Source: SKVR01 sp046291875
GTDB lineage: Bacteria > Bacteroidota > Bacteroidia > Bacteroidales > UBA7960
Assembly: GCA_046291875.1 (NCBI GenBank)
Contig: JBKBSF010000017.1
Span: 37,529-101,528 of the forward strand
DNA: 64,000 nt
Reading direction: 5' to 3'
The translations under genes were made by a program, and so were the position numbers. The notes beneath the pieces are model-generated. The model was given only the letters and a program-made list of their open reading frames with translations, was not told the origin of the DNA and did not search any database. Shown one piece after another: positions 37,499 through 48,027 of this stretch (its first letter is position 1; each line of letters opens with the position of its first letter).

Positions 37499-37506
37499 TA
37501 AATTTG
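37499..37506 (+). promoter_or_regulatory. Promoter -7 box of the pentapeptide repeat gene
   Basis: TAAATTTG matches TAnnTTTG. A start site near 37513 would give a 5' leader of only about 17 bases. Confidence 0.5.
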
Positions 37507-37529
37507 TATAATAATTTAATGTTTACACC

Positions 37530-38105
37530 ATGTCCGATAAATCTGAAAGGATATTGACTGACAAAGATTTATGGTTGCTGATCGCCCAGAGTTCAGTGGG
37601 TGACACCTATCGTCCGCTAAACCTGAGGGGGGCTGTCCTATCCGGAGCAAACCTTCAGGGGGCAGATCTTTCCGGGGCGAATTTCTCCAAGGCCGATCTG
37701 AGCGGAGCCAATTTGTCCGGAACCAATCTTGCAGGAGCTTTCCTGGCCAATGCCAATCTTTCTGGTGCCAATCTCAAAGGTGCAAGTATGGAGAATTCTG
37801 TGCTGGCCCGTGCCGATCTTAGCAATGCCCAGCTGGTAGAGGCCGATCTTACCGATGCAACGATCGAAAATGCCAACCTCACCAGAGTCAATGCCACTGA
37901 GGCTGATTTTACCCGTGCCGATCTCTCTCAATGTCAGCTGGAGTATGCAGAGTTGGTAAGAGCCAATTTTTTCAAGGCCAATCTTTCCGGAGCCGACCTC
38001 ACCGGAGCCGATGTGCTTGAAGCCAACCTGGCACGTACCTATTTCAACGATACAAAGATGGAAGAGGTAGTAAACCTTGAAAGGGCTGTGGGTTACAAAG
38101 GGTAA
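37530..38105 (+). CDS. Pentapeptide repeat protein
   Basis: A 191-residue protein made of about 25 tandem A(D/N)LxX pentapeptides (residues ~28-185), which fold into a right-handed quadrilateral beta helix. Some relatives mimic DNA to inhibit gyrase, but most have no known role and nothing here selects one. The N-terminal ~27 residues precede the repeats. It lies 280 bp after the photolyase and 22 bp before the radical SAM gene. Confidence 0.9.
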   Translation: MSDKSERILTDKDLWLLIAQSSVGDTYRPLNLRGAVLSGANLQGADLSGANFSKADLSGANLSGTNLAGAFLANANLSGANLKGASMENSVLARADLSNAQLVEADLTDATIENANLTRVNATEADFTRADLSQCQLEYAELVRANFFKANLSGADLTGADVLEANLARTYFNDTKMEEVVNLERAVGYKG

Positions 38106-38126
38106 CTGCAGAACCTTCCTTGTGTC

Positions 38127-39131
38127 ATGCCACATTTTAATATTCCTGTATTTATTCCGGAGCTTGCCTGTCCGTTTCGTTGCATTTACTGCAACCAGTA
38201 TCGTATATCGGGCAATTGCCGTGTTCCCTCACCGGCAGAGATCCATCAGGTAATACAGCGTCACCTGGAAACTCTTCCCCGGCAGGGAGCTTTTGTGGAA
38301 CTTGCTTTTTTCGGAGGAAGTTTTACCGGACTGCCAACCCATCAGCAACGGGCTTACCTCTCCCTGGCACTCCCTTACCTTGAGCAGGAGAAATTGCAGG
38401 GCATTCGTCTTTCTACACGACCGGATTATATCAATGCCGAAGTGATACGCTTACTGAAAGAATACCGGGTAACGGCGGTGGAATTAGGCGCTCAATCGCT
38501 CGATGATGAGGTGCTTAAAGCTTCCGGAAGAGGGCATACTGCTTCTGTTGCTTTGGATGCCGCACAAATGTTGCTGGATGCAGGATTTGAAACCGGGTTG
38601 CAGATGATGACCGGATTACCTGCAGATACGGAGGAAAAAAGCATAGAAACAGCCCTGAAGATTATTGCTTCAGGCGCACAAACCACCCGTATTTATCCCA
38701 CCCTGGTTATTCGCGATACCCCCCTGGCGATTCTTTTTGAACAGGGGAAATTTGCACCTCAGTCGGAAGAACAGGCCATAGATTTGTGTGCCCGATTGTA
38801 TGATATGTTTCAGCAGGCCGGGGTAAAGGTACTCAGGATGGGGCTCCATCCCTCTGAGGGGCTATTCGATGGTACTGCCCTGCTGGCAGGCCCCTTTCAT
38901 CCTGCTCTGGGTGAAAAAATACTCTCCAGGGTCTGGCGCCAGAAAATTGCCTCACTGTTGGTGGGTAAGAGTGGGTCGCATATTAAGATTGGTGTGCATC
39001 CTAAAAGGCTGAATGTAGCCATCGGACACAAAGCCATTAACAAGCTCTGGCTTTTACAGCAGTTTTCAACTGCGAAATTTACTACAGATCCAAAACTCCA
39101 GCCCCATGAGATTACCATTGATCTGGATTGA
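38127..39131 (+). CDS. Radical SAM protein (ELP3-like fold)
   Basis: A 334-residue enzyme. ACPFRCIYCNQ at residues 12-22 holds the C-x3-C-x2-C cluster that binds the [4Fe-4S]-SAM centre, and the following FFGGSFTGLP and ELGAQSLDDEVL segments are typical of the Elp3/MiaB-type TIM barrel. The substrate is unknown. Its last 26 bp overlap the next gene, suggesting joint function. Confidence 0.83.
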   Translation: MPHFNIPVFIPELACPFRCIYCNQYRISGNCRVPSPAEIHQVIQRHLETLPRQGAFVELAFFGGSFTGLPTHQQRAYLSLALPYLEQEKLQGIRLSTRPDYINAEVIRLLKEYRVTAVELGAQSLDDEVLKASGRGHTASVALDAAQMLLDAGFETGLQMMTGLPADTEEKSIETALKIIASGAQTTRIYPTLVIRDTPLAILFEQGKFAPQSEEQAIDLCARLYDMFQQAGVKVLRMGLHPSEGLFDGTALLAGPFHPALGEKILSRVWRQKIASLLVGKSGSHIKIGVHPKRLNVAIGHKAINKLWLLQQFSTAKFTTDPKLQPHEITIDLD

Positions 39132-39792
39132 TTCACGAGCTCCTGCTGAGGCATTGCAAAACCTGCAACCCTGGGGCACTGTGGTGGAGTTTGCTACCCA
39201 GGGCATTGTATACGATACCATTGCAGGGCATCCTGATATCTTTATGTATCAATGGCCGGGTGGCCTGGTGCTGGCGCCCGATCTGCCAGAGCATTATCTG
39301 CAGAAGTTGTTGCACACGGGTGTAAGTGTAAAGGTGGGTGAAAGCAAACTGGGAAAATCCTATCCTCAAACGGCTCATTACAATGCCTGCTACACTTCCT
39401 ACGGGATTTTGCACAACAAAAACATCTCAGGTAACGCCATCAAAGAAACCCACAGTCATTTTATCCATTGCGCGCAGGGGTATGCCCGGTGCAATGCCCT
39501 TGAAGTGGCCGGTTGTATCATAACATCCGACAGAGGAATCCATAAGACTTTAACGGAACGAAGGATCCCTTGCTTTTTTGCTGACCCCGGGAGTGTAAAA
39601 CTTCATGGCGTTAAGCATGGTTTTTTCCCGGGTTGCTGTGGTTACTTCAATCATACTCTCTTTGTATGCGGCTCACTGGATAGCCTGAAGGATGCTCCTT
39701 TGCTCAGGCAGCAGCTATTGGAAAGAGGGGTTGAAGTTGTTGAAATCTTTTCCGGACCTCTTATCGATGTAGGTGGTATCTTTTTTATTTAA
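39106..39792 (+). CDS. DUF6873-like protein (probable pentein/GME fold)
   Basis: A 228-residue protein that I assign to the DUF6873 group (guanidino-modifying-enzyme fold) from the YNACYTSYGILHN, IITSDRGIHKTL and GCCGYFNHTLFVCG segments; this recognition is from memory and tentative. Several cysteines and histidines would suit a hydrolase or dihydrolase active site, but the catalytic set is not confirmed. It overlaps the radical SAM gene, so the two probably act together. Confidence 0.65.
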   Translation: MRLPLIWIDSRAPAEALQNLQPWGTVVEFATQGIVYDTIAGHPDIFMYQWPGGLVLAPDLPEHYLQKLLHTGVSVKVGESKLGKSYPQTAHYNACYTSYGILHNKNISGNAIKETHSHFIHCAQGYARCNALEVAGCIITSDRGIHKTLTERRIPCFFADPGSVKLHGVKHGFFPGCCGYFNHTLFVCGSLDSLKDAPLLRQQLLERGVEVVEIFSGPLIDVGGIFFI

Positions 39793-39882
39793 AATGGATA
39801 TTTTTTGTCAGATACGGAAGGCAAATCGTTAGGTTTATAATAAAAATATGTTAATTTAGCGATCAGAGGAAAAACAACAAGC

Positions 39883-42800
39883 ATGTCCAGATATATCTTT
39901 CTTGGAATTATTGGGTTGTTGATGCTGCTGGGGTGTACGTCTGAATCTATCGTAAAAGAATCGGTGGAAAACCCATCTTTTGCTCAGCACCCTGTTTTTC
40001 CCGAACCCATAAATCCAGCAGAGGTTGAGCAGCCCCGCAGAGTAAAAGCCGGAAGTCCCGAAATCCTTGTAGCCAAAAGACCCGACAGGTTTCCCACCCA
40101 TTACAATGTTACTGCAGGTGTGGAGCCTCTGTTGAACACGCTTTTACCTCCCACAGTGTTAATTCCCGGGAAGGAGGGTTTTCCAGCCCCTGTAATGAAT
40201 ATTGTTTCTGATAGCCTTCAGCTGGCGGGCATCCCGGAGCCCATTAAGGTGAAAGATGCTTTTCAGCCTGTTAACAATCCACACAGCTTCAGCTTTTTTA
40301 CCCGCAGGCAAGGGATGCAGCACGACGATATCAGCTCCATAATCCAGGACAGCAAAGGGAATATCTGGATGGGCACCTATGGCGGAGGACTTATACGCTT
40401 CGATGGTTTGCATTTTTACCATTATACGGTTGCCGAAGGTTTGGATCAAAACCATATCCTTGCAGTTCTGGAAGATCAGCATGGCCATATCTGGCTGGGC
40501 ACCCGATCGGGTGGCGCCATTCGTTTTGATGGTTTTTTCTTTCATTTTTTCACCACACAAAATGGATTGCTGCACGATCGTGTGGAAAAAATCTTTGAAG
40601 ACAGCAGGGGGCGTATCTGGCTGGGAACCTATAATGGTGTAAGTTGTATCAGCGGCGATACCATTGTACATTATACCTCCGTATCGGGTCTGCCCAATGA
40701 GATCGTATACTCCATTTCAGAAGACAAACACGGAGATTTGTGGTTTGGATCCAGGGGGGGAGGCGTATCGCGGTTTGACGGAGAAAAGTTCTACAACTAC
40801 AATGTGCAGGCAGGGCTTCCCTACGCTCTGATTGTAGCCTCTTCCGTGGATCAGAAGGGACGTATCTGGTTCGGTACCGATGGGGGCGGCATTTTTGCAT
40901 TGGATACTGAAACCCGGCAAATATGGCATTACAATACTACCCGCCATCTGAAAGATGATTTTATTACTGCTCTTACTACTGACAGGAGAGGCAATATCTG
41001 GATTGGAACCCGCTTTACAGGCCTTATGAGGTTGACCGATGACCAGTTGTTTCATTTTGGTGAAGAGCAGGGATTGATCAATGAGTTTATTACTCATGTT
41101 ATGGAGGATCGCAACGGGAAGATCTGGTTCAGTTCGTATGGAGGTGGCCTGGCCAATTACCGTGGCGATATGTTTATGCATTTTACTGAAAAACAGGGCC
41201 TGCGCGATGGTTTTGTAAGAAGCATTTTTGAAGACAGCAATGGCGATATCTGGTTTGGGACCAATCGCGATGGTGTGTTTCGGTTCGATGAGCAGGCCTT
41301 TTATCATTTTTCTACATGGCACGGACTGGTGCACGACAGGGTTTCGGGTATTCTTCAGGATAGCAAAGGGGTTTACTGGTTTGCCACCACAGGGGGAGGA
41401 ATAGCAAGTTTTGACGGAAGAGTTTTCCGGCATTTTACACCCCAACAGGGTCTGCCCGATGATTTGATACTCTCCATGATTATAGATCAACAGGACCGGC
41501 TGTGGATGACTACCCGCTCAGATGGGATTGTAATGTTTGATGGAGAATATTTTACCAATTACCGCCAAGAGCATGGCCTCATTGCCAATGATACCCGTGT
41601 GATACGGCAGGACCCGCAGGGTGGTTTCTGGATCGGTACCGGATCGTCGGGTGTGTGCTATTTCGATGAAAACCAGTTCTGGCATGTGGGCCAGGCGCAA
41701 GGTTTGCTGCATAACAATATCCTGGATATGACCTTCGACCAGGAAGGTGCCCTCTGGATTGCAACCAATGGCAAAGGAGTGATCCTTCTGAAGAACAACC
41801 AGCAAGTATTGTTTACCGAAAATGAAGGGCTGCTCAGCAATGTGGTGTATTCAGTTCTGCAGGATTCAAGGGGGGTAATGTGGTTTGGTACACGCATGGG
41901 GTTATGCAGACTGCTTGTGGCCGACTCACTGCTCTGGAAAGAAGACAACCCCAGGCACCGGATTCTCTTTAAAGGCTATACCACCGATGACGGTTTTATT
42001 GGAATAGGAGCCAATTCAAGAAGTATTCTGGAAGACACACGCGGCAGATTGTGGATTGGGGCCAACGATGTGCTTACCATGTACCACCATAAAGGGGATA
42101 GCCCCGATACAATTGCTCCTGTGCTGGAGATTGTTTCGGTCGGTTTGTACAACGAACCCATCAACTGGGCCCGGCTCAACCTGTCAGGTGAACGCGATTT
42201 TGATCTGTCAAATGGGGTGAAGATCAGAAATCTGCGCTTTGACTCAGTAACGCCATGGTATGGCTTACCCAAAAGACTGAAACTGGGGCATGATAATAAC
42301 TTTTTGTTTTTCCGTTTTGTAGGGATTACCTTGTATTTCACCGGCAAAGTTAAGTATCAGTACATGCTGGCTGGTTTCGACGACCAATGGAGCATTCCTT
42401 CCCACCGTACAGAAGTTACCTACGGCAACCTCCCCCCGGGCTATTATACTTTTCGTGTAAGGGCCATCAACAGCGAAGGGGTGATGAGTGATGAGGCGGA
42501 GTTTCCCTTTCAAATCCGCCACCCATGGTATGCTCGTTGGTGGGCCTATGCGTTGTATGTTTTCATTGCCTTTGCCCTGGCCTATCTGGTTATCAAGCGA
42601 AGAGAGCAGCAGAAAAGGGAAAAAGAGGCCAAACGACAGCACCAACTGAAGCTTGAGCAAGAGGTTTCCATTGCACGCAAATCTGCTGAATTCAAACAGA
42701 ACTTCCTTGCCAATATGAGCCACGAGATACGGACTCCCCTTACCGGTATATTGGGTATGGCATCCATGCTCAGCCGACTGCCCCTCGATGATAATGCCAG

Positions 42801-43824
42801 GGATTATGTGGATGCACTCAATCAGGCCGGCGAGAATCTTAGGGAGACCATCAATATGATCCTGGATATCTCCAAAATTGAAGCAGGAAAGCTTCAACTC
42901 AAAGAAACTGATTTCTTGTTTGCGGATCTGTTTGATCATGCAATGAAACTATTTGCTCCCCTTACCACATCCGATGTAACACTTCACAGCAGGATAGATG
43001 CCCGGATTCCGGTTAGTGTCAGAAGCGATCAATCCAGGATAAGCCAGGTGATAAAGAATTTACTCTCCAATGCGGTAAAATTTACCCGAACGGGTCGTAT
43101 CGACATTATTGCAGACCTTGTAAATGACGAATTGCTGCCTGCCGACACAGCCCAGGGTGTGATCATGATCCGGGTAAAGGTTTGTGATACAGGTCCTGGG
43201 ATAAGCCCGGAGGATCAGCAAAAACTGTTTACACCGTTTTTCCAGACCGGCAAAATGGCCCATAACAACCAGGAGGGTACAGGGCTGGGGCTTGCCATCT
43301 GCAAAGAGTTGACTACACTTCTGGGCGGACGCATCGGTCTGGAAAGTACCCCGGGTGCGGGAAGTTGCTTCTGGTTTACTTTCAAAGCAAAACCTGTGGA
43401 CGGCACTCAAAAAGTCCTACAATCTGCTCCTTTGCAAAGCCACGGGGTTTCACTGAATATACTGCTGGTGGAAGATAAAGTGGTTACCCAGAAGGTTATT
43501 TCACTTATGCTTCAGGCCATGGGTCACACAGTAACCATTGTGAACAACGGAAAAGAGGCTCTGCATAAGTTTTCGCCACAGGCCTACGATCTCATCCTGA
43601 TGGATATTCAAATGCCCGTTATGGATGGAGTAACCGCTACCCGTATCCTTCGCGAGCAATTCGATCATCTTCCGCCCATTATTGGTTTGAGCGCCAATGC
43701 TTTTGAAGGAGATAGGGAAAAGTACATGCAGCAGGGTTTAGACGATTACCTTATCAAACCCCTCAGAGAAAAAGAATTTCTGGAGATACTGGAGAAGTTC
43801 GGTCTCTATCCCTCCAAACCATAG
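39883..43824 (+). CDS. Hybrid two-component sensor: lipobox, double propeller, Y_Y_Y, HisKA-HATPase and receiver
   Basis: 1313 residues. Start MSRYIFLGIIGLLMLLGC has a lipobox (C18). A linker (~20-140) precedes fourteen W-x-G-T/S Reg_prop repeats (~145-740), enough for two seven-bladed propellers, then a Y_Y_Y domain (~790-880), one transmembrane helix (~888-908), a HisKA H-box with H947 (NMSHEIRTP), an HATPase domain (~1065-1180) and a receiver with D1241 (LILMDIQMP). Unlike the usual Bacteroidota HTCS there is no AraC-type DNA-binding domain at the end. The sensor therefore needs an outside partner; the single-domain receiver at 48028 is a candidate. An upstream -7-like box TTAATTTAG lies before the gene. 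Confidence 0.92.
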   Translation: MSRYIFLGIIGLLMLLGCTSESIVKESVENPSFAQHPVFPEPINPAEVEQPRRVKAGSPEILVAKRPDRFPTHYNVTAGVEPLLNTLLPPTVLIPGKEGFPAPVMNIVSDSLQLAGIPEPIKVKDAFQPVNNPHSFSFFTRRQGMQHDDISSIIQDSKGNIWMGTYGGGLIRFDGLHFYHYTVAEGLDQNHILAVLEDQHGHIWLGTRSGGAIRFDGFFFHFFTTQNGLLHDRVEKIFEDSRGRIWLGTYNGVSCISGDTIVHYTSVSGLPNEIVYSISEDKHGDLWFGSRGGGVSRFDGEKFYNYNVQAGLPYALIVASSVDQKGRIWFGTDGGGIFALDTETRQIWHYNTTRHLKDDFITALTTDRRGNIWIGTRFTGLMRLTDDQLFHFGEEQGLINEFITHVMEDRNGKIWFSSYGGGLANYRGDMFMHFTEKQGLRDGFVRSIFEDSNGDIWFGTNRDGVFRFDEQAFYHFSTWHGLVHDRVSGILQDSKGVYWFATTGGGIASFDGRVFRHFTPQQGLPDDLILSMIIDQQDRLWMTTRSDGIVMFDGEYFTNYRQEHGLIANDTRVIRQDPQGGFWIGTGSSGVCYFDENQFWHVGQAQGLLHNNILDMTFDQEGALWIATNGKGVILLKNNQQVLFTENEGLLSNVVYSVLQDSRGVMWFGTRMGLCRLLVADSLLWKEDNPRHRILFKGYTTDDGFIGIGANSRSILEDTRGRLWIGANDVLTMYHHKGDSPDTIAPVLEIVSVGLYNEPINWARLNLSGERDFDLSNGVKIRNLRFDSVTPWYGLPKRLKLGHDNNFLFFRFVGITLYFTGKVKYQYMLAGFDDQWSIPSHRTEVTYGNLPPGYYTFRVRAINSEGVMSDEAEFPFQIRHPWYARWWAYALYVFIAFALAYLVIKRREQQKREKEAKRQHQLKLEQEVSIARKSAEFKQNFLANMSHEIRTPLTGILGMASMLSRLPLDDNARDYVDALNQAGENLRETINMILDISKIEAGKLQLKETDFLFADLFDHAMKLFAPLTTSDVTLHSRIDARIPVSVRSDQSRISQVIKNLLSNAVKFTRTGRIDIIADLVNDELLPADTAQGVIMIRVKVCDTGPGISPEDQQKLFTPFFQTGKMAHNNQEGTGLGLAICKELTTLLGGRIGLESTPGAGSCFWFTFKAKPVDGTQKVLQSAPLQSHGVSLNILLVEDKVVTQKVISLMLQAMGHTVTIVNNGKEALHKFSPQAYDLILMDIQMPVMDGVTATRILREQFDHLPPIIGLSANAFEGDREKYMQQGLDDYLIKPLREKEFLEILEKFGLYPSKP

Positions 43825-43986
43825 GCTATATATATATCAGCCTTTTCTATGCAGGGCTTTCTGCTTAGGGAAATTTTTTAAAAAACAGGGATTTGCGGAT
43901 AAGGGGTAAAGCCTAAAGCACTATTTTTACCTTACAATGCAGAGAGAATCTTTGCATGGTTTGCTAATGGATAAAGATCGACCCAG

Positions 43987-46900
43987 ATGGTTGAATTTTT
44001 TGGCACTTTTCCCTTTTTCAGATCAACTTCTCACGGCTCCCCAGGTCAGTGCACTACTGATGTATGCAGGCGATGCAGTATAGCCGTTGTTGCGATAGGG
44101 GTTGTGCTGGTGATGGCGGCATGCTGTGGTAAAAAAGATGCAAACCCTGAGGGAGTGCCTCCGTTTGCCTTGATCACAGGGTCCTTACAGGCTGGAGGTT
44201 CGTTGTCGACTCCATCAGAACCTGCCCTGGCTCTCGCATTGCCCGAATTCCGTAAGGTGCCTTACATATCCTCTCCCAGGCACCAGTTTCCCAATCCCAG
44301 AAAAGAAATTGTTCCCAGAGAACTCTCCATAAGGCCCCCGGTGAGCAGAACTTTGGAGACTGCTCTCCAGGAACCTGCCACAAGACAACTCTCCCAGCCT
44401 GTACGCATAAAAGTTAAAACCCCTGCCTTTGAGGTGGCAAGAGACCCCTATACCCGAACCGAAAACCCTTACTCTTTCAGCTTTTTTGGACGGCCCCAGG
44501 GAATGCAGCATGATGATATTTCAGTGATACGGCAAGATCCGTCGGGTGTAATGTGGATTGCTACCTACGGTGCAGGGCTTATTCGCTACGATGGCACCCA
44601 TTTCTCCTATTTCGATACAGAAACCGGTCTGCCCGACAACCAGGTGCTTTCGCTTCGTATCGACTCGCAAGGACATTTATGGATCGGAACCAGGGTAGGG
44701 GGGCTGGTCCGTTTCGATGGAACGCACTACATCGTTTACAATACCGATACCGGACTTCCAAACAACAGCATTGAGGCTATTCTGGAAGATCGCAACGGAA
44801 ACCTCTGGGTCGGTACCTATGGTGGAGGAGTAAGCAAAATCATGGGCGACCAGGCGGTGCATTACGATACCTCTCATGGATTAGCGGGCAATATTGTCTA
44901 CACCTTGCTGGAAGACCAGGACGGAAACATCTGGATGGGCACCCGGGGAGGAGGCGTGTCTATGTTTGACGGAGAAACCTTTTTTACCTGGAATCAAAGC
45001 CAGGGTATGCCCTCGGAGGTGTTCCTGGCTTCAACACAGGACAAACAAGGCCGTATTTGGCTGGCTACCAATGGTGGAGGTCTGCTGCTGTACGTTCAGG
45101 GAAAATGGCTGCAATACTCCACCCCACAGGGGATGCCCGATCACGATGTAATGTCTGTGTTCGTAGACAACAAAAACAGGATCTGGTTGGGTACCCGCTC
45201 ACAGGGCCTGCTGATGCTTGAAAACAATCAGATGGTTCAATTCAACACCTCCAACGGGCTTACAAACAACTATATTACCCATATTACCCAGGATCGATGT
45301 GGTTTGATCTGGCTGGGAACCTACGGAGGGGGTGTTGGGCAATACCGGGGAGATGCCTTTATGCATTTTGCACAATCAGAAGGCTTGAGCGATGCATTTA
45401 TTCGCACAATAGCCCAGGATGCAAACGGCAGGCTATGGCTGGGTTCAAATCTCAAGGGTGTATATGTGTTTGATGGACAGAGATTTGTTAATGTTCAATT
45501 TACCGATCCTGCAATAGACAACAGGATAAGGAGTTTGCTGCACGACAGTAATGGACGATTGTGGCTAGGCACAGCCTCAGGACAATTGCTTTTCTATCAT
45601 CAGGAGTCGTTTTATGCCCTGCAGCTATCATCTGCATCAAGCCAGGTTGCCATTACGGATCTGATGGAAGATCGCAGGGGCAGAATCTGGATCACCACCC
45701 ACGGAGACGGTTTGTTTTGTATTGACCATGATGTACTATTTCATTTTACAAAGCAACAGGGTTTGCCTGATCTGCATCTGCGCACAATAGTGGAAGATAA
45801 CCAGGGCAATTTCTGGTTGGCAAGCCGAACCCACGGAGTAATCTTCTTTAATGAAGAAACCTTTGTTTATTACAACAGAGACCAGGGTCTGGCCAACGAT
45901 TTTTTTGATTTGAACTTCGACAGCAGAGGAATTCTCTGGGCAGCTTCCAATGGCTCCGGGGTGTTTATGCTGATGGAAGGGAAATATGTAAACCTTACCG
46001 AGAGAAATGGGTTGGGAAGTAATTTTGTGTATTCTCTGCTGGAAGATCAAGAGGGAGGGATGTGGTTTGGCACACGCCTGGGATTTAGCCGCTTGCTGCA
46101 CCCTGAGGCCTTTGAGAATGGGCAACTTCATCATTTACAACAGACAATGCCTTTTCAGGCGAGCGTGTTTTTTCAGAATTTTGCCCGCAACGATGGATTT
46201 TTAGGTGTAGGATGCAACTCAAGAGCAGTGCACCAGGACCACCATGGAGTGATATGGATAGGAGCCAATGATGTGCTTACTGCTTTCAATCCCCAACGCA
46301 TACAAAGAGACGAAAACCGGGAACTCAACCTGAATATCACACATCTGGGATTGTTTCATGAGATTGTTTCCTGGCAACAGGTTGGGCAGAATGCAGATGA
46401 AAGTTTCAGGCTTTCCAATGGAGTTGAAATTGATGATGTACGCTTTAACGGATTGACACCCTGGTATGGCATACCCCAGCAGCTCTCCCTGGCCTGGGAT
46501 AATAACTATCTACAATTCAGGTTTGTTGCCAATACAACACGGTTTACCCAGCAAATGAGATATTCCTATAAACTGGAAGGTTTTGATGAAGGGTGGCTCC
46601 CGTTTACGCAACGTAACGAGGCGCATTATGCGAACCTGAGGCCTGGCGCGTATACCTTCAGGCTCAAAGCGATGGACAGCTATGGGGTCGTCAGCGATGA
46701 GATTTATTACCGGTTTCGTATACGCAAGCCCTGGTGGTATACACACATAGCACTGGCAACTTATCTGCTGTTAATTTGTGGTGTAGTGTTTATCATCTGG
46801 CGGTACCGAAAACATTTGCAACATCAAAAGGAGAGGCGCAGGCAGGAAGAACTGATGCTGCACCAGGAGGTGGAAATAGCCCGGAAATCGGTAGAGTTTA

Positions 46901-48018
46901 AGCAAAACTTCCTTGCGAATATGAGCCATGAGATCAGAACACCCCTCACCGGCATACTGGGTACAGCCGAATTGCTGGGGCAATCTCAGCTCAATGAGCA
47001 GCAGAAGGAACTGCTGGATATTCTGGTGCATTCGGGCGAAAACCTTCGCGAGACCCTCAACCTGGTACTGGATTATTCGAAAATTGAAGCAGGTAAGGTA
47101 AAGCTGAACCAAGAGGTTTTTGCTTCCGATGATCTGGTAAAGAATGCCACAAACTTCTTTCACTCCATTTGTAAAAAAGATATTGTTTTCAGTGGGCATA
47201 CCTCCGCCAATCTGCCATTGTATATCAAAGCGGATAAGCAGCGGCTAACACAGGTAGTTCACAACCTGCTTTCCAATGCTGTAAAATTTACAGACTCCGG
47301 CTTCATTGAAGTGAGCCTTGATGCTGTGAGTGAGCCGGCAGTCAATTTTTCGGGAAACAATGGTAACATTTTGTTGCGGTTTACGGTAAAAGATACCGGG
47401 AAGGGGATCAGTAAGGAAGAACAGAAACTGCTTTTTCAGCCCTTTTCGCAGGTGGAGCAGCAGGCCGATCGCCGCTTTGATGGTACTGGCCTGGGGCTTG
47501 CCATTTGCCGGCAGCTCAGTCAGCTCATGGGGGGAGATACCGGGGTAGAAAGCAAGGAAGGAGCAGGAAGTAGTTTTTGGTTTACCTTTCTTGCAGAACC
47601 TTCTCTGCAACCTCCGGCTTTGCAGCCGAATTACAGGGAAGTGCCCAACGGACGAACCCTGAGGATTCTTCTTGTGGAGGACAAAAAAGTAAACCAGAAG
47701 GTCATCACCATGATGCTCAAAACCCTCGGACACGAAATCCAGGTTGCAGAAAACGGGTTGGCCGCTTTGGAGGCTTTTGAAAACAATCGTTTTGATCTCA
47801 TTCTGATGGATGTGCAAATGCCTGTAATGGATGGAATTGCAGCCACACAAAAACTCCGGATGGATCATAAAAACCTGCCCCCTGTGGTAGGCCTGAGTGC
47901 AAACGCGTTTGAGGGCGACAGAGAAAGGTATATGAGCCAGGGAATGGATGAATACCTTACCAAGCCCATCAAACAAGCGGATTTTGAAAAATTGTTGAAA
48001 AAACTGAATTTAAAATAG
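43987..48018 (+). CDS. Second hybrid sensor kinase, paralogue of the preceding gene
   Basis: 1343 residues with the same layout: N-terminal membrane segment ending in a lipobox-like MAAC (C46), fourteen Reg_prop repeats (~155-755), Y_Y_Y (~810-905), a transmembrane helix (~915-935), HisKA with H981, HATPase and a receiver with D1275 (LILMDVQMP). Again no DNA-binding output domain. The lipobox is preceded by an unusually long, arginine/cysteine-containing N-region (30 residues); a downstream start cannot be excluded. It is 162 bp after its paralogue and 9 bp before the receiver gene. Confidence 0.9.
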   Translation: MVEFFGTFPFFRSTSHGSPGQCTTDVCRRCSIAVVAIGVVLVMAACCGKKDANPEGVPPFALITGSLQAGGSLSTPSEPALALALPEFRKVPYISSPRHQFPNPRKEIVPRELSIRPPVSRTLETALQEPATRQLSQPVRIKVKTPAFEVARDPYTRTENPYSFSFFGRPQGMQHDDISVIRQDPSGVMWIATYGAGLIRYDGTHFSYFDTETGLPDNQVLSLRIDSQGHLWIGTRVGGLVRFDGTHYIVYNTDTGLPNNSIEAILEDRNGNLWVGTYGGGVSKIMGDQAVHYDTSHGLAGNIVYTLLEDQDGNIWMGTRGGGVSMFDGETFFTWNQSQGMPSEVFLASTQDKQGRIWLATNGGGLLLYVQGKWLQYSTPQGMPDHDVMSVFVDNKNRIWLGTRSQGLLMLENNQMVQFNTSNGLTNNYITHITQDRCGLIWLGTYGGGVGQYRGDAFMHFAQSEGLSDAFIRTIAQDANGRLWLGSNLKGVYVFDGQRFVNVQFTDPAIDNRIRSLLHDSNGRLWLGTASGQLLFYHQESFYALQLSSASSQVAITDLMEDRRGRIWITTHGDGLFCIDHDVLFHFTKQQGLPDLHLRTIVEDNQGNFWLASRTHGVIFFNEETFVYYNRDQGLANDFFDLNFDSRGILWAASNGSGVFMLMEGKYVNLTERNGLGSNFVYSLLEDQEGGMWFGTRLGFSRLLHPEAFENGQLHHLQQTMPFQASVFFQNFARNDGFLGVGCNSRAVHQDHHGVIWIGANDVLTAFNPQRIQRDENRELNLNITHLGLFHEIVSWQQVGQNADESFRLSNGVEIDDVRFNGLTPWYGIPQQLSLAWDNNYLQFRFVANTTRFTQQMRYSYKLEGFDEGWLPFTQRNEAHYANLRPGAYTFRLKAMDSYGVVSDEIYYRFRIRKPWWYTHIALATYLLLICGVVFIIWRYRKHLQHQKERRRQEELMLHQEVEIARKSVEFKQNFLANMSHEIRTPLTGILGTAELLGQSQLNEQQKELLDILVHSGENLRETLNLVLDYSKIEAGKVKLNQEVFASDDLVKNATNFFHSICKKDIVFSGHTSANLPLYIKADKQRLTQVVHNLLSNAVKFTDSGFIEVSLDAVSEPAVNFSGNNGNILLRFTVKDTGKGISKEEQKLLFQPFSQVEQQADRRFDGTGLGLAICRQLSQLMGGDTGVESKEGAGSSFWFTFLAEPSLQPPALQPNYREVPNGRTLRILLVEDKKVNQKVITMMLKTLGHEIQVAENGLAALEAFENNRFDLILMDVQMPVMDGIAATQKLRMDHKNLPPVVGLSANAFEGDRERYMSQGMDEYLTKPIKQADFEKLLKKLNLK

Positions 48019-48027
48019 TTACCTATT

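Noticed and set aside
37612..38090. Regular DNA repeats that could be taken for a CRISPR or satellite
   Set aside because: They encode pentapeptides in a continuous reading frame; the period is 15 bp and no spacers exist.
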